From CBDFHJ01 sp965247635 (lineage in GTDB: Bacteria > Chloroflexota > Dehalococcoidia > Lucifugimonadales > Australimonadaceae), in assembly GCA_965247635.1 (NCBI GenBank), contig CBDFHJ010000009.1, positions 62,001-126,000 of the forward strand: DNA of 64,000 nucleotides, read 5' to 3'. Shown piece after piece: positions 16,345 through 24,890 of the stretch. The position numbers and the translations under genes are program-made. Positions within the stretch are counted from its first letter, which is position 1, and each line of letters opens with the position of its first letter. Under the pieces are notes generated by a model. The model saw nothing but the letters and a program-made list of their open reading frames with translations. It ran no database searches and was not told the DNA's origin.

Positions 16345-16407
16345 GGGCGGTGTACCCTCTCTCTGAACAACACGGGCTCGAGGCCCAAGAGAGGAGATAG
16401 ACCGCCC
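16345..16407 (+). promoter_or_regulatory. Leader hairpin hiding the transposase start
   Basis: GGGCGGT at 16345-16351 pairs with ACCGCCC at 16401-16407, which touches ATG 16408. CCTCTCT at 16356-16362 pairs with AGAGAGG at 16388-16394, which is the ribosome binding site. An inner GGGC/GCCC-type pairing around CTCGAG closes the structure. All four copies have it, with an A/G difference at one outer position. Transcripts entering from outside would fold and block translation. Confidence 0.6.
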
Positions 16408-17652
16408 ATGAGGAAGGAAAGCACTGAGAGTAGGTCGGAGTCAAGGCCGGAGTGGGAGCAGTTGGAGGATTGGGTGCGAAGCCAGGTCCAGAGGCTGATC
16501 CAGGAGTTGCTGGAGGAGGAGGTGACGGCGTTTCTGGGAAGGGCGAAGTCGGCGCTCAGATCCGACTCGGACAACGATACCGGCTATCGGAACGGATACG
16601 GCAGAGCCCGGAGGCTTACGCTGAGTTCGGGAACGATACAGCTGAGGCGGCCGCGAGTCCGCGATACCGAGGAGCAGTTCGAGAGCCGGCTGCTGCCGCT
16701 GTTCGTCAACAGGACCAGGAAGGTTGCTGAGTTGATCCCCGAGCTGTACCTGCACGGTCTATCCGAAGGCGACTTCGATCTGGCTTTGCGGGGGCTGCTG
16801 GGAGAGGACGCACCGGTATCGGCGAGCACGGTGGCCCGGTTGAAGTCCAAGTGGAACGATGAGCTTGCCCAATGGCGCAGCCGGCCCCTAGATGACCTGG
16901 AAGTGGTCTACATGTGGGTGGATGGAGTCTACGTCAAGGCCGGTCTTGAGAAGGAGAAGGCGGCAGTACTGGTGGTGGTGGCGGCCCTGAGCGACGGGAG
17001 CAAGGTGGTGGTGAGCGCTGTTCCCGGATACAGGGAGTCCACAGAGAACTGGTCCGATGTGCTCAGGGGCATGAGGCGCCGCGGGCTGGAGTGCCCGAGG
17101 CTGGTGGTTGGGGACGGACACCTGGGCATCTGGGGAGCTCTGCGCAACGTCTATCCGCAGGCGGCAGAGCAACGCTGCTGGAACCACAAGATCGTAAACG
17201 TGCTCGCCAAGCTTCCAAAGCGACAACAGGACCAGGCCAAGCTCATGCTGCGTACTATCCCCTACGCGCCGACTCGGACAGAGGCTGAGCGGCTCAGGAC
17301 GGTGTTCACCAGGTGGTGCGGCGACCATTCCTACGAGGCGGCCTCAGAGGCCTTGGAGCGGGACTGGGACCGCATGGTCACCTTCTATGACTTCCCAAAG
17401 GAGCACTGGGGGCACCTTCGCACGACGAACCCGGTAGAATCACCCTTCGCGGCCCTCAGGCTTCGGACCGATGCCGCCAAGCGCTACAAGAGGGTCGATC
17501 GGGCGATAGCGGTGATCTGGAAAATGTTGATGGTCGCCGAACAGCGCTTCAGGCGTCTGAAGGCCCCTGAGTTGATCGAAGACGTCTATCTCGGTGCACA
17601 GTATGCGGATGGAATCGCCATTGAATCAACGGCTGAGAAGGTCGCCGCCTGA
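16408..17652 (+). CDS. IS256-family (mutator-type) transposase, copy 1
   Basis: DDE transposase of 414 residues. The three acidic residues lie in the usual contexts: VDGVYVK near residue 171, VVGDGHLGIW near 234, and NPVESPFAALR near 345. The N-terminal part has the zinc-finger-less DNA-binding region with LLEEEVTAFLGRAK and GYRNGYGRARRLTL. It is intact and nearly identical to the other copies; it differs from them at a Gly where they have Asp (LRGMRRRG). Translation is probably limited by the leader hairpin directly upstream. Confidence 0.95.
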   Translation: MRKESTESRSESRPEWEQLEDWVRSQVQRLIQELLEEEVTAFLGRAKSALRSDSDNDTGYRNGYGRARRLTLSSGTIQLRRPRVRDTEEQFESRLLPLFVNRTRKVAELIPELYLHGLSEGDFDLALRGLLGEDAPVSASTVARLKSKWNDELAQWRSRPLDDLEVVYMWVDGVYVKAGLEKEKAAVLVVVAALSDGSKVVVSAVPGYRESTENWSDVLRGMRRRGLECPRLVVGDGHLGIWGALRNVYPQAAEQRCWNHKIVNVLAKLPKRQQDQAKLMLRTIPYAPTRTEAERLRTVFTRWCGDHSYEAASEALERDWDRMVTFYDFPKEHWGHLRTTNPVESPFAALRLRTDAAKRYKRVDRAIAVIWKMLMVAEQRFRRLKAPELIEDVYLGAQYADGIAIESTAEKVAA

Positions 17653-17682
17653 TGTCGTTTACACACCTATTGACGTAACCTC

Positions 17683-18894
17683 GCGTACACATCTCCTGAA
17701 GCGTAGACCAGCGCCCCGCCCTTGTCGACGTCTCCCGGTGCATCCTCCAGCGTCGTCCAGCTATCGCCCGCAATGCTGTACTTCCAGAAATCCTCATTAT
17801 CGTCCCCCCCGCAGCGCGTAGATGGTGTCCGACCCATCCCACGTCAGTGACCCGCCCCAGTTCACATCATCCGGTGCATCCTCACGGCTTGTCCAGCTAT
17901 CACTCCCCGGATCATACCGCCAAAAGTCGTCCTTCTCATCACCCCGGAACGCGTACACACGCCCGCCGGCATAGACCAGCGCCCCGCCAGCCTCTACGTC
18001 GTCCGGTGCGTCCGCTAGCGTCGACCAGCTGCTCGCGCTCACGTCGTACTTCCAGAATTCGTCCTTATCGCCGCCCCGGAAGGCGTAGATGTCCGTGCCG
18101 TCGGTGGCCAGGGCGCCACCCTTCTTGACCGAGCTAGGCGTATCCGATAGCGCCACCCAGGCCGGCACCGGCGTCGGCGTGGCCGTAGGCACCGGCGTCG
18201 GGGTGGCTGTTGGCGTGGGCGTTGGCACCGCCGTCGGGGTGGCCGTCGGGGCCGGTGTAGGTGTCGCCGTAGCGGTCGGCGTAGCCGTAGCGGTCGGCGT
18301 AGCCGTAGCGGTCGGCGTCGGCGTTGGCGGCACCGGCGTCGGGGTCGGCGTAGCTGTCGGTATGGCGGTAGGCGTAGCCGTCGGCACCGGCGTCGGGGTT
18401 GGCGTAGCTGTCGGTGTGGCGGTAGGCGTAGCCGTCGGCGTGGGGGTCGGCAACGGCGGCGGGGTTGACGCGGTAAACCTCCAGAAGTCGTCCTTGTCGT
18501 CGCCCCTCAGGGCATAGACGTCCTCGTCCAGGTATACCAACGCACCACCGTCGTCTACGTAGTCCGGTGTGTCCGCTAGGCTCTCCCAGCTGTTTCCGCT
18601 AATGCTGTACCGCCAGAACCGCGTGGTCGTGTCGCCCCGCAGCGCGTACAGATAGTCGCCGCCAGACCAGGCCAGACTGCCTCCCTCTTCCACAGTCCCC
18701 GGCGCATCCGTCATCGATGTCCACGTATCCGTGCCCACAATGTACTTCCGGAAGTCATCCTTGTCGTCCCCCCGGAAGGCGTACACATCCCCTGAAACGT
18801 AGACCAGCGTGCCGCCCTCGAACACGTTCCCCGGTGCGTCCGCCAGCGTCGACCAGCTATCTCCGGCGATGCTGTACTTCCAGAAGTCCTCATT
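17683..18894 (-). pseudogene. Kelch-like/PT-linker secreted protein, main fragment, 5' end lost at IS copy 2
   Basis: Minus-strand kelch-type units of about 50 residues (DIYAFRGGDKDEFWKYDVSA and similar) lie on both sides of a Pro/Thr linker of about 100 residues encoded at roughly 18156-18475. The 5' end, including any signal peptide, is missing: the frame starts at the edge of IS copy 2. A single-base excess in a C run at 17804-17810 (seven C where the sister repeats have six) shifts the frame between YALRG and DDNEDFWKY. IS copy 1 then splits off the tail. The protein was probably secreted and surface-attached. Whether the C-run change is biological or a sequencing error cannot be told here. 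Confidence 0.82.
18156..18475. repeat. Low-complexity Pro/Thr/Ala linker-coding repeat
   Basis: About 320 bases of short degenerate repeats (GTCGGCGTAGCCGTAGCG and variants) encoding TPT/ATPTPVP units on the minus strand. The opposite strand is open as a Gly/Val-rich frame, which I regard as a shadow. Confidence 0.85.
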
Positions 18895-20261
18895 GAGGTA
18901 TCTTCAAAAAGTGTGTAAACGACATCAGGCGGCGACCTTCTCAGCCGTTGATTCAATGGCGATTCCATCCGCATACTGTGCACCGAGATAGACGTCTTCG
19001 ATCAACTCAGGGGCCTTCAGACGCCTGAAGCGCTGTTCGGCGACCATCAACATTTTCCAGATCACCGCTATCGCCCGATCGACCCTCTTGTAGCGCTTGG
19101 CGGCATCGGTCCGAAGCCTGAGGGCCGCGAAGGGTGATTCTACCGGGTTCGTCGTGCGAAGGTGCCCCCAGTGCTCCTTTGGGAAGTCATAGAAGGTGAC
19201 CATGCGGTCCCAGTCCCGCTCCAAGGCCTCTGAGGCCGCCTCGTAGGAATGGTCGCCGCACCACCTGGTGAACACCGTCCTGAGCCGCTCAGCCTCTGTC
19301 CGAGTCGGCGCGTAGGGGATAGTACGCAGCATGAGCTTGGCCTGGTCCTGTTGTCGCTTTGGAAGCTTGGCGAGCACGTTTACGATCTTGTGGTTCCAGC
19401 AGCGTTGCTCTGCCGCCTGCGGATAGACGTTGCGCAGAGCTCCCCAGATGCCCAGGTGTCCGTCCCCAACCACCAGCCTCGGGCACTCCAGCCCGCGGCG
19501 CCTCATGTCCCTGAGCACATGGACCAGTTCTCTGTGGACTCCCTGTATCCGGGAACAGCGCTCACCACCACCTTGCTCCCGTCGCTCAGGGCCGCCACCA
19601 CCACCAGTACTGCCGCCTTCTCCTTCTCAAGACCAGCCTTGACGTAGACTCCATCCACCCACATGTAGACCACTTCCAGGTCATCTAGGGGCCGGCTGCG
19701 CCATTGGGCAAGCTCATCGTTCCACTTGAACTTCAACCGGGCCACCGTGCTCGCCGATACCGGTGCGTCCTCTCCCAGCAGCCCCCGCAAAGCCAGATCG
19801 AAGTCGCCTTCGGATAGACCGTGCAGGTACAGCTCGGGGATCAACTCAGCAACCTTCCTGGTCCTGTTGACGAACAGCGGCAGCAGCCGGCTCTCGAACT
19901 GCTCCTCGGTATCGCGGACTCGCGGCCGCCTCAGCTGTATCGTTCCCGAACTCAGCGTAAGCCTCCGGGCTCTGCCGTATCCGTTCCGATAGCCGGTATC
20001 GTTGTCCGAGTCGGATCTGAGCGCCGACTTCGCCCTTCCCAGAAACGCCGTCACCTCCTCCTCCAGCAACTCCTGGATCAGCCTCTGGACCTGGCTTCGC
20101 ACCCAATCCTCCAACTGCTCCCACTCCGGCCTTGACTCCGACCTACTCTCAGTGCTTTCCTTCCTCATGGGCGGTCTATCTCCTCTCTTGGGCCTCGAGC
20201 CCGTGTTGTTCAGAGAGAGGGTACACCGCCTGACTGTTTACACACTTTTTGAAGATACCTC
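18895..20261 (-). mobile_element. IS256-family insertion sequence, copy 2 (aberrant, 1367 bp)
   Basis: Same element in reverse orientation, with two anomalies. Both ends carry the left-type 26-bp repeat, so the inverted repeats are perfect. At the transposase 3' side all five positions that distinguish right from left end are of left type. The 8 bp outside the ends differ (TCCTCATT versus CATCGGCG), so there is no target duplication. The left flank is the kelch-like gene, the right flank the pilC downstream region. A rearrangement or misassembly at this copy is likely. Confidence 0.88.
18925..20168 (-). pseudogene. IS256-family transposase, copy 2, frameshifted
   Basis: Same transposase as copy 1 but with one base missing near 19516 (TCCATGTG where the others have TCCGATGTG), which splits the protein between the first and second acidic motifs. 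There is also a Ser to Phe change (RLKFKWND). Inactive as assembled unless the missing base is a sequencing error. Confidence 0.9.
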
Positions 20262-20289
20262 CATCGGCGGCCAAGGGAGAGCATCATGA

Positions 20290-21528
20290 TTAGTTAAAGG
20301 AGCCGATGGCCGAGTAGACCCCGCCGATTACCGCAACAGCAAGAAAGCCGACGATACCACCCACAACGAGGGTTGCAATGGGCTGGATCATCTCCGTGGC
20401 GACACCGACGGCCTCTCTGGTCTGGGTCTCATAGTAGTCCGCCAACCCCGCAAGGGTGACGACCAAAGACCCACTAAGCTCAGCAGTAGTAATACCCTGG
20501 GCGAGGAGCCGGGGAAAGACCGGCTGGTTCCGGAAGGCCTCTCCTAGTCGACCCCCCTCTTCCACCTCTCGCGAGACCTCTAGTAGCTGGTCCTTTAGTA
20601 GCTGGTCCTTTAGTAGCTGGTCCTTCATCGCGACGTTTGGGACGGTCTCGCGGCTCAGCTGCAGCGCCTCGATAGGGGGTACGCCTGATTTCAATAGCTG
20701 GCTAAGGTTGGAGGTCAGCGCGAACACGGTGCCACTGGTCACAATCTTCCCAATAATGGGCATGCGCAACAGGGCCCGGTGAAACACTCGTTTGCCCTTG
20801 GGCGAGCGGATATAAACAAGACCTACGGCACTAAGCGCCACGAAGCCCACCATCGCATAGGTCCCGTAGAGTTCGAGAAAATCAGCCATGACGATCAGCG
20901 CCTTGGTGGTAGCTGGAAGCTCTCCACCGAACTCATCGAGCATGGCCACGAGCGCCGGAATGGAGAATCGTACCAGCAGGGCGACGGCGATGATCCCTAC
21001 GATGATGCTGATCACGGGATAGGCTAGGGCCCTTCGGACCCGGGTGACCACATCGGAGGCACGCTCCGAGTCATCTGCCAGTTGCCGGAGCGTCGTGGTG
21101 AGCGTACCCGTAGACTCGCCGACCCGGAGAAGGTATACAGATGTCGCGCCGAAGACCGTGGGGTGGCGGTTACAAGCGTCGGAGAAGCGAGTGCCGCTTT
21201 CGACATCCTCCGTCACCCGGGCAATCGCGTGGCGCATGCCCAAGTTCCTGGTCTCATCTCGGAGCACGCCAAGAGACTGCTGAAGTGGAATACCGGAGTC
21301 TACGAGCGAGGCCAGCTGGCGGTAAAAGTCGATTACATCCTTGGACTTGGGGCGGAACAGTGAAGGGGCGATCTCCACCAGGGAGCGCCATCGCCGGATC
21401 CGGTTCGCTCGGTACGGGATGAGCTGCTGCTGGCGGAGCTGGTCGAAGGCTGCTTCCTCGGAGTCGACCTGGAGGACGCCCTGTACCTTTTCCCCTTGCC
21501 AGGTATACGCTTCGTATCTAATGGCCAT
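20290..21528 (-). CDS. pilC: Type IV pilus/type II secretion inner-membrane platform protein
   Basis: GspF/PilC-type platform protein of 412 residues, which anchors the assembly ATPase at the cytoplasmic membrane. Two GspF domains are visible: the first around DFYRQLASLVDSGIPLQQSL near residue 65, the second around LTSNLSQLLKSGVPPIEAL near 270, with membrane segments near 170-190, 220-240 and 385-405. A 15-bp tandem repeat at 20581-20625 triples the motif KDQLL, adding about ten residues at the start of the second domain. It is 25 bases downstream of pilB and in the same operon. IS copy 2 lies just beyond its stop. Confidence 0.9.
   Translation of the reverse strand: MAIRYEAYTWQGEKVQGVLQVDSEEAAFDQLRQQQLIPYRANRIRRWRSLVEIAPSLFRPKSKDVIDFYRQLASLVDSGIPLQQSLGVLRDETRNLGMRHAIARVTEDVESGTRFSDACNRHPTVFGATSVYLLRVGESTGTLTTTLRQLADDSERASDVVTRVRRALAYPVISIIVGIIAVALLVRFSIPALVAMLDEFGGELPATTKALIVMADFLELYGTYAMVGFVALSAVGLVYIRSPKGKRVFHRALLRMPIIGKIVTSGTVFALTSNLSQLLKSGVPPIEALQLSRETVPNVAMKDQLLKDQLLKDQLLEVSREVEEGGRLGEAFRNQPVFPRLLAQGITTAELSGSLVVTLAGLADYYETQTREAVGVATEMIQPIATLVVGGIVGFLAVAVIGGVYSAIGSFN
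20581..20625. repeat. Three perfect 15-bp tandem repeats inside pilC
   Basis: TAGTAGCTGGTCCTT occurs three times in a row, encoding KDQLL three times on the minus strand. The units are identical at the DNA level, so expansion is recent. In-frame slippage here would lengthen or shorten the protein without breaking it. Confidence 0.95.
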
Positions 21529-21553
21529 GACTGGTCAACCCATTAAGAGGTAT

Positions 21554-23282
21554 CTATTCGATGAAGAAGACATTCCGCAGGACTTCATCCACCGTGGTGA
21601 TGCCCTGTTTGGCCATTTGCACCCCCGCGCGCCGCAACGAGACCATCCCTTCCTGTAGCGCCGCTTCCCGAAGGTCTGAGCCAGCCGCACCCTGACCAAC
21701 GAGTTTTCGAATGGAGTCGCTGATTGGGAGTACTTCAAAGACCGCAATCCGGCCAAGATAGCCGGTCCCTCCACAGAAGTTGCACCCTTGTCCCACCAGG
21801 AATTGCCCGGCTTCTTCTTGCATCTCCTGCTCGAATGCCACGGTGGCCATGGCGCTGAGCTCCTGAAGCACGCCACAGTGCGGACAGACCTTTCGAACGA
21901 GGCGTTGGGCCAAGCAACCCACCACCGCCGTTGCGACGAGGTACGGCTCTGTCCCTAAGTCCAAGAGACGCACCAGCGAGGAGGCGGCGTCGTTGCTGTG
22001 GATAGACGCCAACACCAAGTGGCCGGTAAGGGCGGCGTCCACGGCCGTCTTGGCCGTCTCGCCATCCCTAATCTCACCCACCAGGATGACGTCTGGGTCC
22101 AGCCGCATAATGGAGCGGAGGCCTGTGGGAAAGTCAATTCCCGCCGCTCGGTTTACTTCGATCTGGTTCAGCCCCTCCATCCGATACTCTACTGGGTCCT
22201 CCACCGTCATGATGTTACCCTGCTCCCGGACCAGCTCAATGACCGAAGCGTAGAGAGTGGTGGTCTTACCGGAACCGGTGGGACCCGACACGAGCACCAT
22301 TCCATATGGCAGGGCCATGAGCTGCCGCCAAAGGTGAAGGGGCCCGGTCTGCATACCCAAGTCCACCAGGTTCAGCGAGGCTCCGTCGCGGCTCAAGATG
22401 CGCATGACCATCATCTCTCCCCACGCCGTCCCGATGGAGGAAACGCGAAAGTCCACGCTCTTCTCGCCGAACTGAAGTGAGAAGCTTCCGTCCTGAGGCC
22501 GACGCCGTTCAGAGATGTCCATTTCCGCCAGGACTTTGATTCTCGAGACCATGGTCTCGTGCAGCGTAAGCGGTACGGTTACCGCGTCCTGCAGGACACC
22601 GTCGATCCTGAAGAGGACGTTGCTGGAATCGGGAGTGGGCACCACATGGATGTCAGAGGCGTTCCGCTTCACCCCCTGGAGCGCGATCATGTCCACGGCC
22701 TGGACCGCTGGTAGCTGGCTAAGGTCCTGGCCGAGAAGGCCTCCTACCGCACCGCGTGCAGGGATCGCAGGGGTCATGGTACCCGGGGTCGCCTGTGCCG
22801 GCTCCCCCGCCGGAGGTGCAGCCGGCCGCACCCCCGAGGAGTAGGTGCGACCGATCAGCTCGCTCAGCTCGCCGCCCAGGGCAAGAACGAACTTGACCTG
22901 ACGCCCCGTCATGGAGGCCAGCTCGCTGGAGAGGCGAAAGTCGTTAGGCGTCCTGGTAGCCACGCGAAGGGAGCCATCGGCGTCAAGCCCAACGGGCAGA
23001 ATCTCGTGGGCTCGCGCGTAGTCCTCCTGAACCAGGCGCATCGCCTCGTCGTTTACCTGGACGTGCTTGAGGTCGACGATAGGGATCCGGAGCTGGAAGC
23101 TCAGGACGGTGATCAACGTCTCCCGAGCAACCATGCCCTGGTCAACGAGGATATCTAACAGGCCACCGCCATGCTGTTGGGCATATTCTCTGGCTTGGTC
23201 CAGGTGCTGCTCGGTGATGCCCCCCCCCTAGAAGAACACGCCCGACCCGTTCATCGAAAGAAGAAGTAGGTCTATTCACCAT
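21554..23282 (-). CDS. pilB: Type IV pilus/type II secretion assembly ATPase, frameshifted at a G tract
   Basis: GspE/PilB ATPase. From the ATG at 23134 the frame is open for 526 residues, including a GspE N-terminal domain, Walker A GPTGSGKTTT, the Asp box DPVEYRMEGLNQIEV, Walker B DPDVILVGEIRDGETA, and a four-Cys zinc motif CPHCG with CNFCGG. Upstream, homologous residues continue in frame (ITEQHLDQAREYAQQHGG), then meet a run of nine G at 23220-23228. With eight G the frame joins ATG 23282 and gives MVNRPTSSFDERVGRVLLGG, the normal family N-terminus. So either the tract is one base off through sequencing error or the gene is switched off by slippage. It starts inside the end of the ribbon-helix-helix gene and pilC follows it. 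Confidence 0.88.
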
Positions 23283-23468
23283 GGCCGGCTCCATCACCGC
23301 GGTTACCGCTCAAGGGGTAGTGCTCTTCCAGCCACTGGCGCAGCGCCTCTACCACGATCTCACGGGCAGCCGTCCCGCGCTCCACGGCGGCAATTTTCAA
23401 GGAGCGTACAGCTCCGCGCTGCCCAGGTCCACCGTAATGCGTTGGCGATTGTTTGCGCTGACAGTCAC
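23272..23468 (-). pseudogene. Ribbon-helix-helix (CopG-like) protein, frameshifted
   Basis: From GTG 23468 the frame reads VTVSANNRQRITVDLGSAEL, then a stop at 23397; one extra base there would continue it as LKIAAVERGTAAREIVVEAL RQWLEEHYPL, a typical ribbon-helix-helix segment, to the stop at 23272. The stop overlaps the pilB start by eleven bases (ATGGTGAATAG), so the two were probably translationally coupled. An AGGTAG ribosome site is six bases upstream of the GTG. It may regulate the pilus operon, but this is inference. A single-base deletion or sequencing error near 23399 explains the break. Confidence 0.6.
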
Positions 23469-23681
23469 GATTAGCTACCTGATGCGTACGTTGTTTCTGG
23501 TCTCCACTCCGCGCCCATGCGTGCTGGCCACGCCATCCTGGGAAGGCGGTCAAGCCTCCAGGTGGCATCGGCCTGCTTAGAAGTACTGTAGACGTACGCT
23601 GTAAGCCACGCTACACCATTCCCTCCACTATGCCAATATGTTTTGGCAGCATTTTTACGTTTAGTTTGAAATGACGCCCCT

Positions 23682-24311
23682 CTACGCAGACGCCACCCGC
23701 TGGTAAAAGCAGGTGGACAGCCGTTTCAAACCGATGGCCTCGGCGTGCGGGGCCCGCTCCCGTAGGCCGATGAAGAGTAACCCCCCAAGCTTCAGTGCGT
23801 CCGCGAACCCGGCGTACACCTTGGCTCTCGCCTCTCCCACGAAGTAGAGCACTACGTTGCGGCACACGACCAAGTCGAAACCGGACGGATACGCCTCTTT
23901 CAGGAGGTCGTGTTGACGGAACTCCACGTGGCGGCGGACAGCGGGCTTGACGTAGAAGCCGGAATTGGTCGAAGAAAAGTACTTCCGCACCAGCGGTGGA
24001 GAGACGTGCCTGAGGTCTGCGGGCAGGTAGGGGCCTCCGGCAGCTGCCAGCGCGAGCAGCTGCGCGTCGACGTCGGTGGCGAGCACCCGATACGGCACGT
24101 TGGGTGCCTGCTCCATGAGCAGGATGGCCAAGGAGTAAGGCTCCGCGCCATTGGAACAGCCCGCACTCCACATTTCGAGAGACCGGTCGGGGGGAGGGGG
24201 TGTCGAAAGTAAGAGGGGCCCGAGGGCCGCAAACTGGGCGCGATCTCGGAAAAACTCGGTCACATGGGGGGTTAAGAATCCGGGGCGGCGTGAGGCGCCG
24301 TCGCTTGGCAC
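23682..24311 (-). CDS. CheR-type protein-glutamate methyltransferase, SAM domain
   Basis: Methylates chemoreceptor glutamates, or another target, with SAM. The 209 residues cover the C-terminal SAM-binding domain: HVTEFFRD near residue 16, the SAM motif EMWSAGCSNGAEPYSLA near 46-62, VLATDVDAQLLALA near 75, RHVEFRQHDLL near 126, and DLVVCRNVVLYF near 145. The all-alpha N-terminal CheR domain is missing in this frame. The overlapping frame to 24408 contains LVEALTHGAKRRR, which resembles the end of that domain, so an upstream frameshift is possible. The start is a GTG. No other chemotaxis gene is near; adjacency to pilB suggests pilus-linked signalling. Confidence 0.75.
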   Translation of the reverse strand: MPSDGASRRPGFLTPHVTEFFRDRAQFAALGPLLLSTPPPPDRSLEMWSAGCSNGAEPYSLAILLMEQAPNVPYRVLATDVDAQLLALAAAGGPYLPADLRHVSPPLVRKYFSSTNSGFYVKPAVRRHVEFRQHDLLKEAYPSGFDLVVCRNVVLYFVGEARAKVYAGFADALKLGGLLFIGLRERAPHAEAIGLKRLSTCFYQRVASA

Positions 24312-24461
24312 CGTGTGTTAGGGCCTCCACCAAAGTACGGAGCGGGGCGTTCCGGCAATCCTGGCGGGGACCGGGGTCCCATGGCCGGAAGCTACTCCTG
24401 CGCTTCACCCTAGCAGCGGGTCCGTCTGGGCTGGGAGGGTGTGGCCGTGCATTCCATCCTC

Positions 24462-24494
24462 ATGCAGCCCCCTATCGGCATTGAGGGGCTGCAT
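24462..24494. promoter_or_regulatory. Perfect 10-bp hairpin in the 580-bp gap before the LuxR-type gene
   Basis: ATGCAGCCCC and its exact complement flank a 13-base loop. No T-tract follows on either strand. The rest of 24312-24890 contains no frame I can support; the strip at 24841-24850 (TTATAT) could be part of the regulator's promoter. Confidence 0.45.
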
Positions 24495-24890
24495 ACATGG
24501 CCGCAGTCTGCGAAGCGCGGCCCTTAGAAAGGAAGAACGGACCAATGGAAGCCAGCTTGGGAACGCAAAGGGATATGGGGAAAACAGAAGCAAATATTAG
24601 GGAAGTCATTTATTGACTATGGAGTCATGGCTTGATACTTTCTCAGCGGACCCCCTCTGCTAGGCGTAGCCCCACTCCCCGGTGCCGCGTCTACCACATA
24701 GCCGTCGACCTCAACGTGTCCTTGACGGCTTCATTCTTCCCCTTGCGCTATGGAACCCGTAGGCCGTACCGGGCTTGGGTTGTGGGCACGAAGGCCCCAC
24801 CTGTCCATCAAGCCTGGGGTAATGCGGGCGGCGGGACTGTCTTATATCCAACGGAGCAAGCGTAAACATCGGTGCGCTGAGGAGACGTAA

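Larger units (their letters stand above)
16315..17682 (+). mobile_element. IS256-family insertion sequence, copy 1 (complete, 1368 bp)
   Basis: Bounded by imperfect 26-bp inverted repeats that both begin GAGGT and end GTGTGTAAAC at their inner side (21/26 identical), with an 8-bp target duplication GCGTACAC at 16307-16314 and 17683-17690. It contains one intact transposase. This is the only one of the four copies with a target duplication, so it is the reference for element ends. It was inserted into the kelch-like gene. Confidence 0.93.

Noticed and set aside
18089..18517. Gly/Val-rich open frame on the plus strand
   Set aside because: Shadow of the Pro/Thr linker on the other strand; no start signal or family.
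23611..24408. 265-residue frame overlapping cheR
   Set aside because: The cheR frame carries the SAM and CRN motifs; the other is a shadow except possibly for a short remnant of the CheR N-domain.
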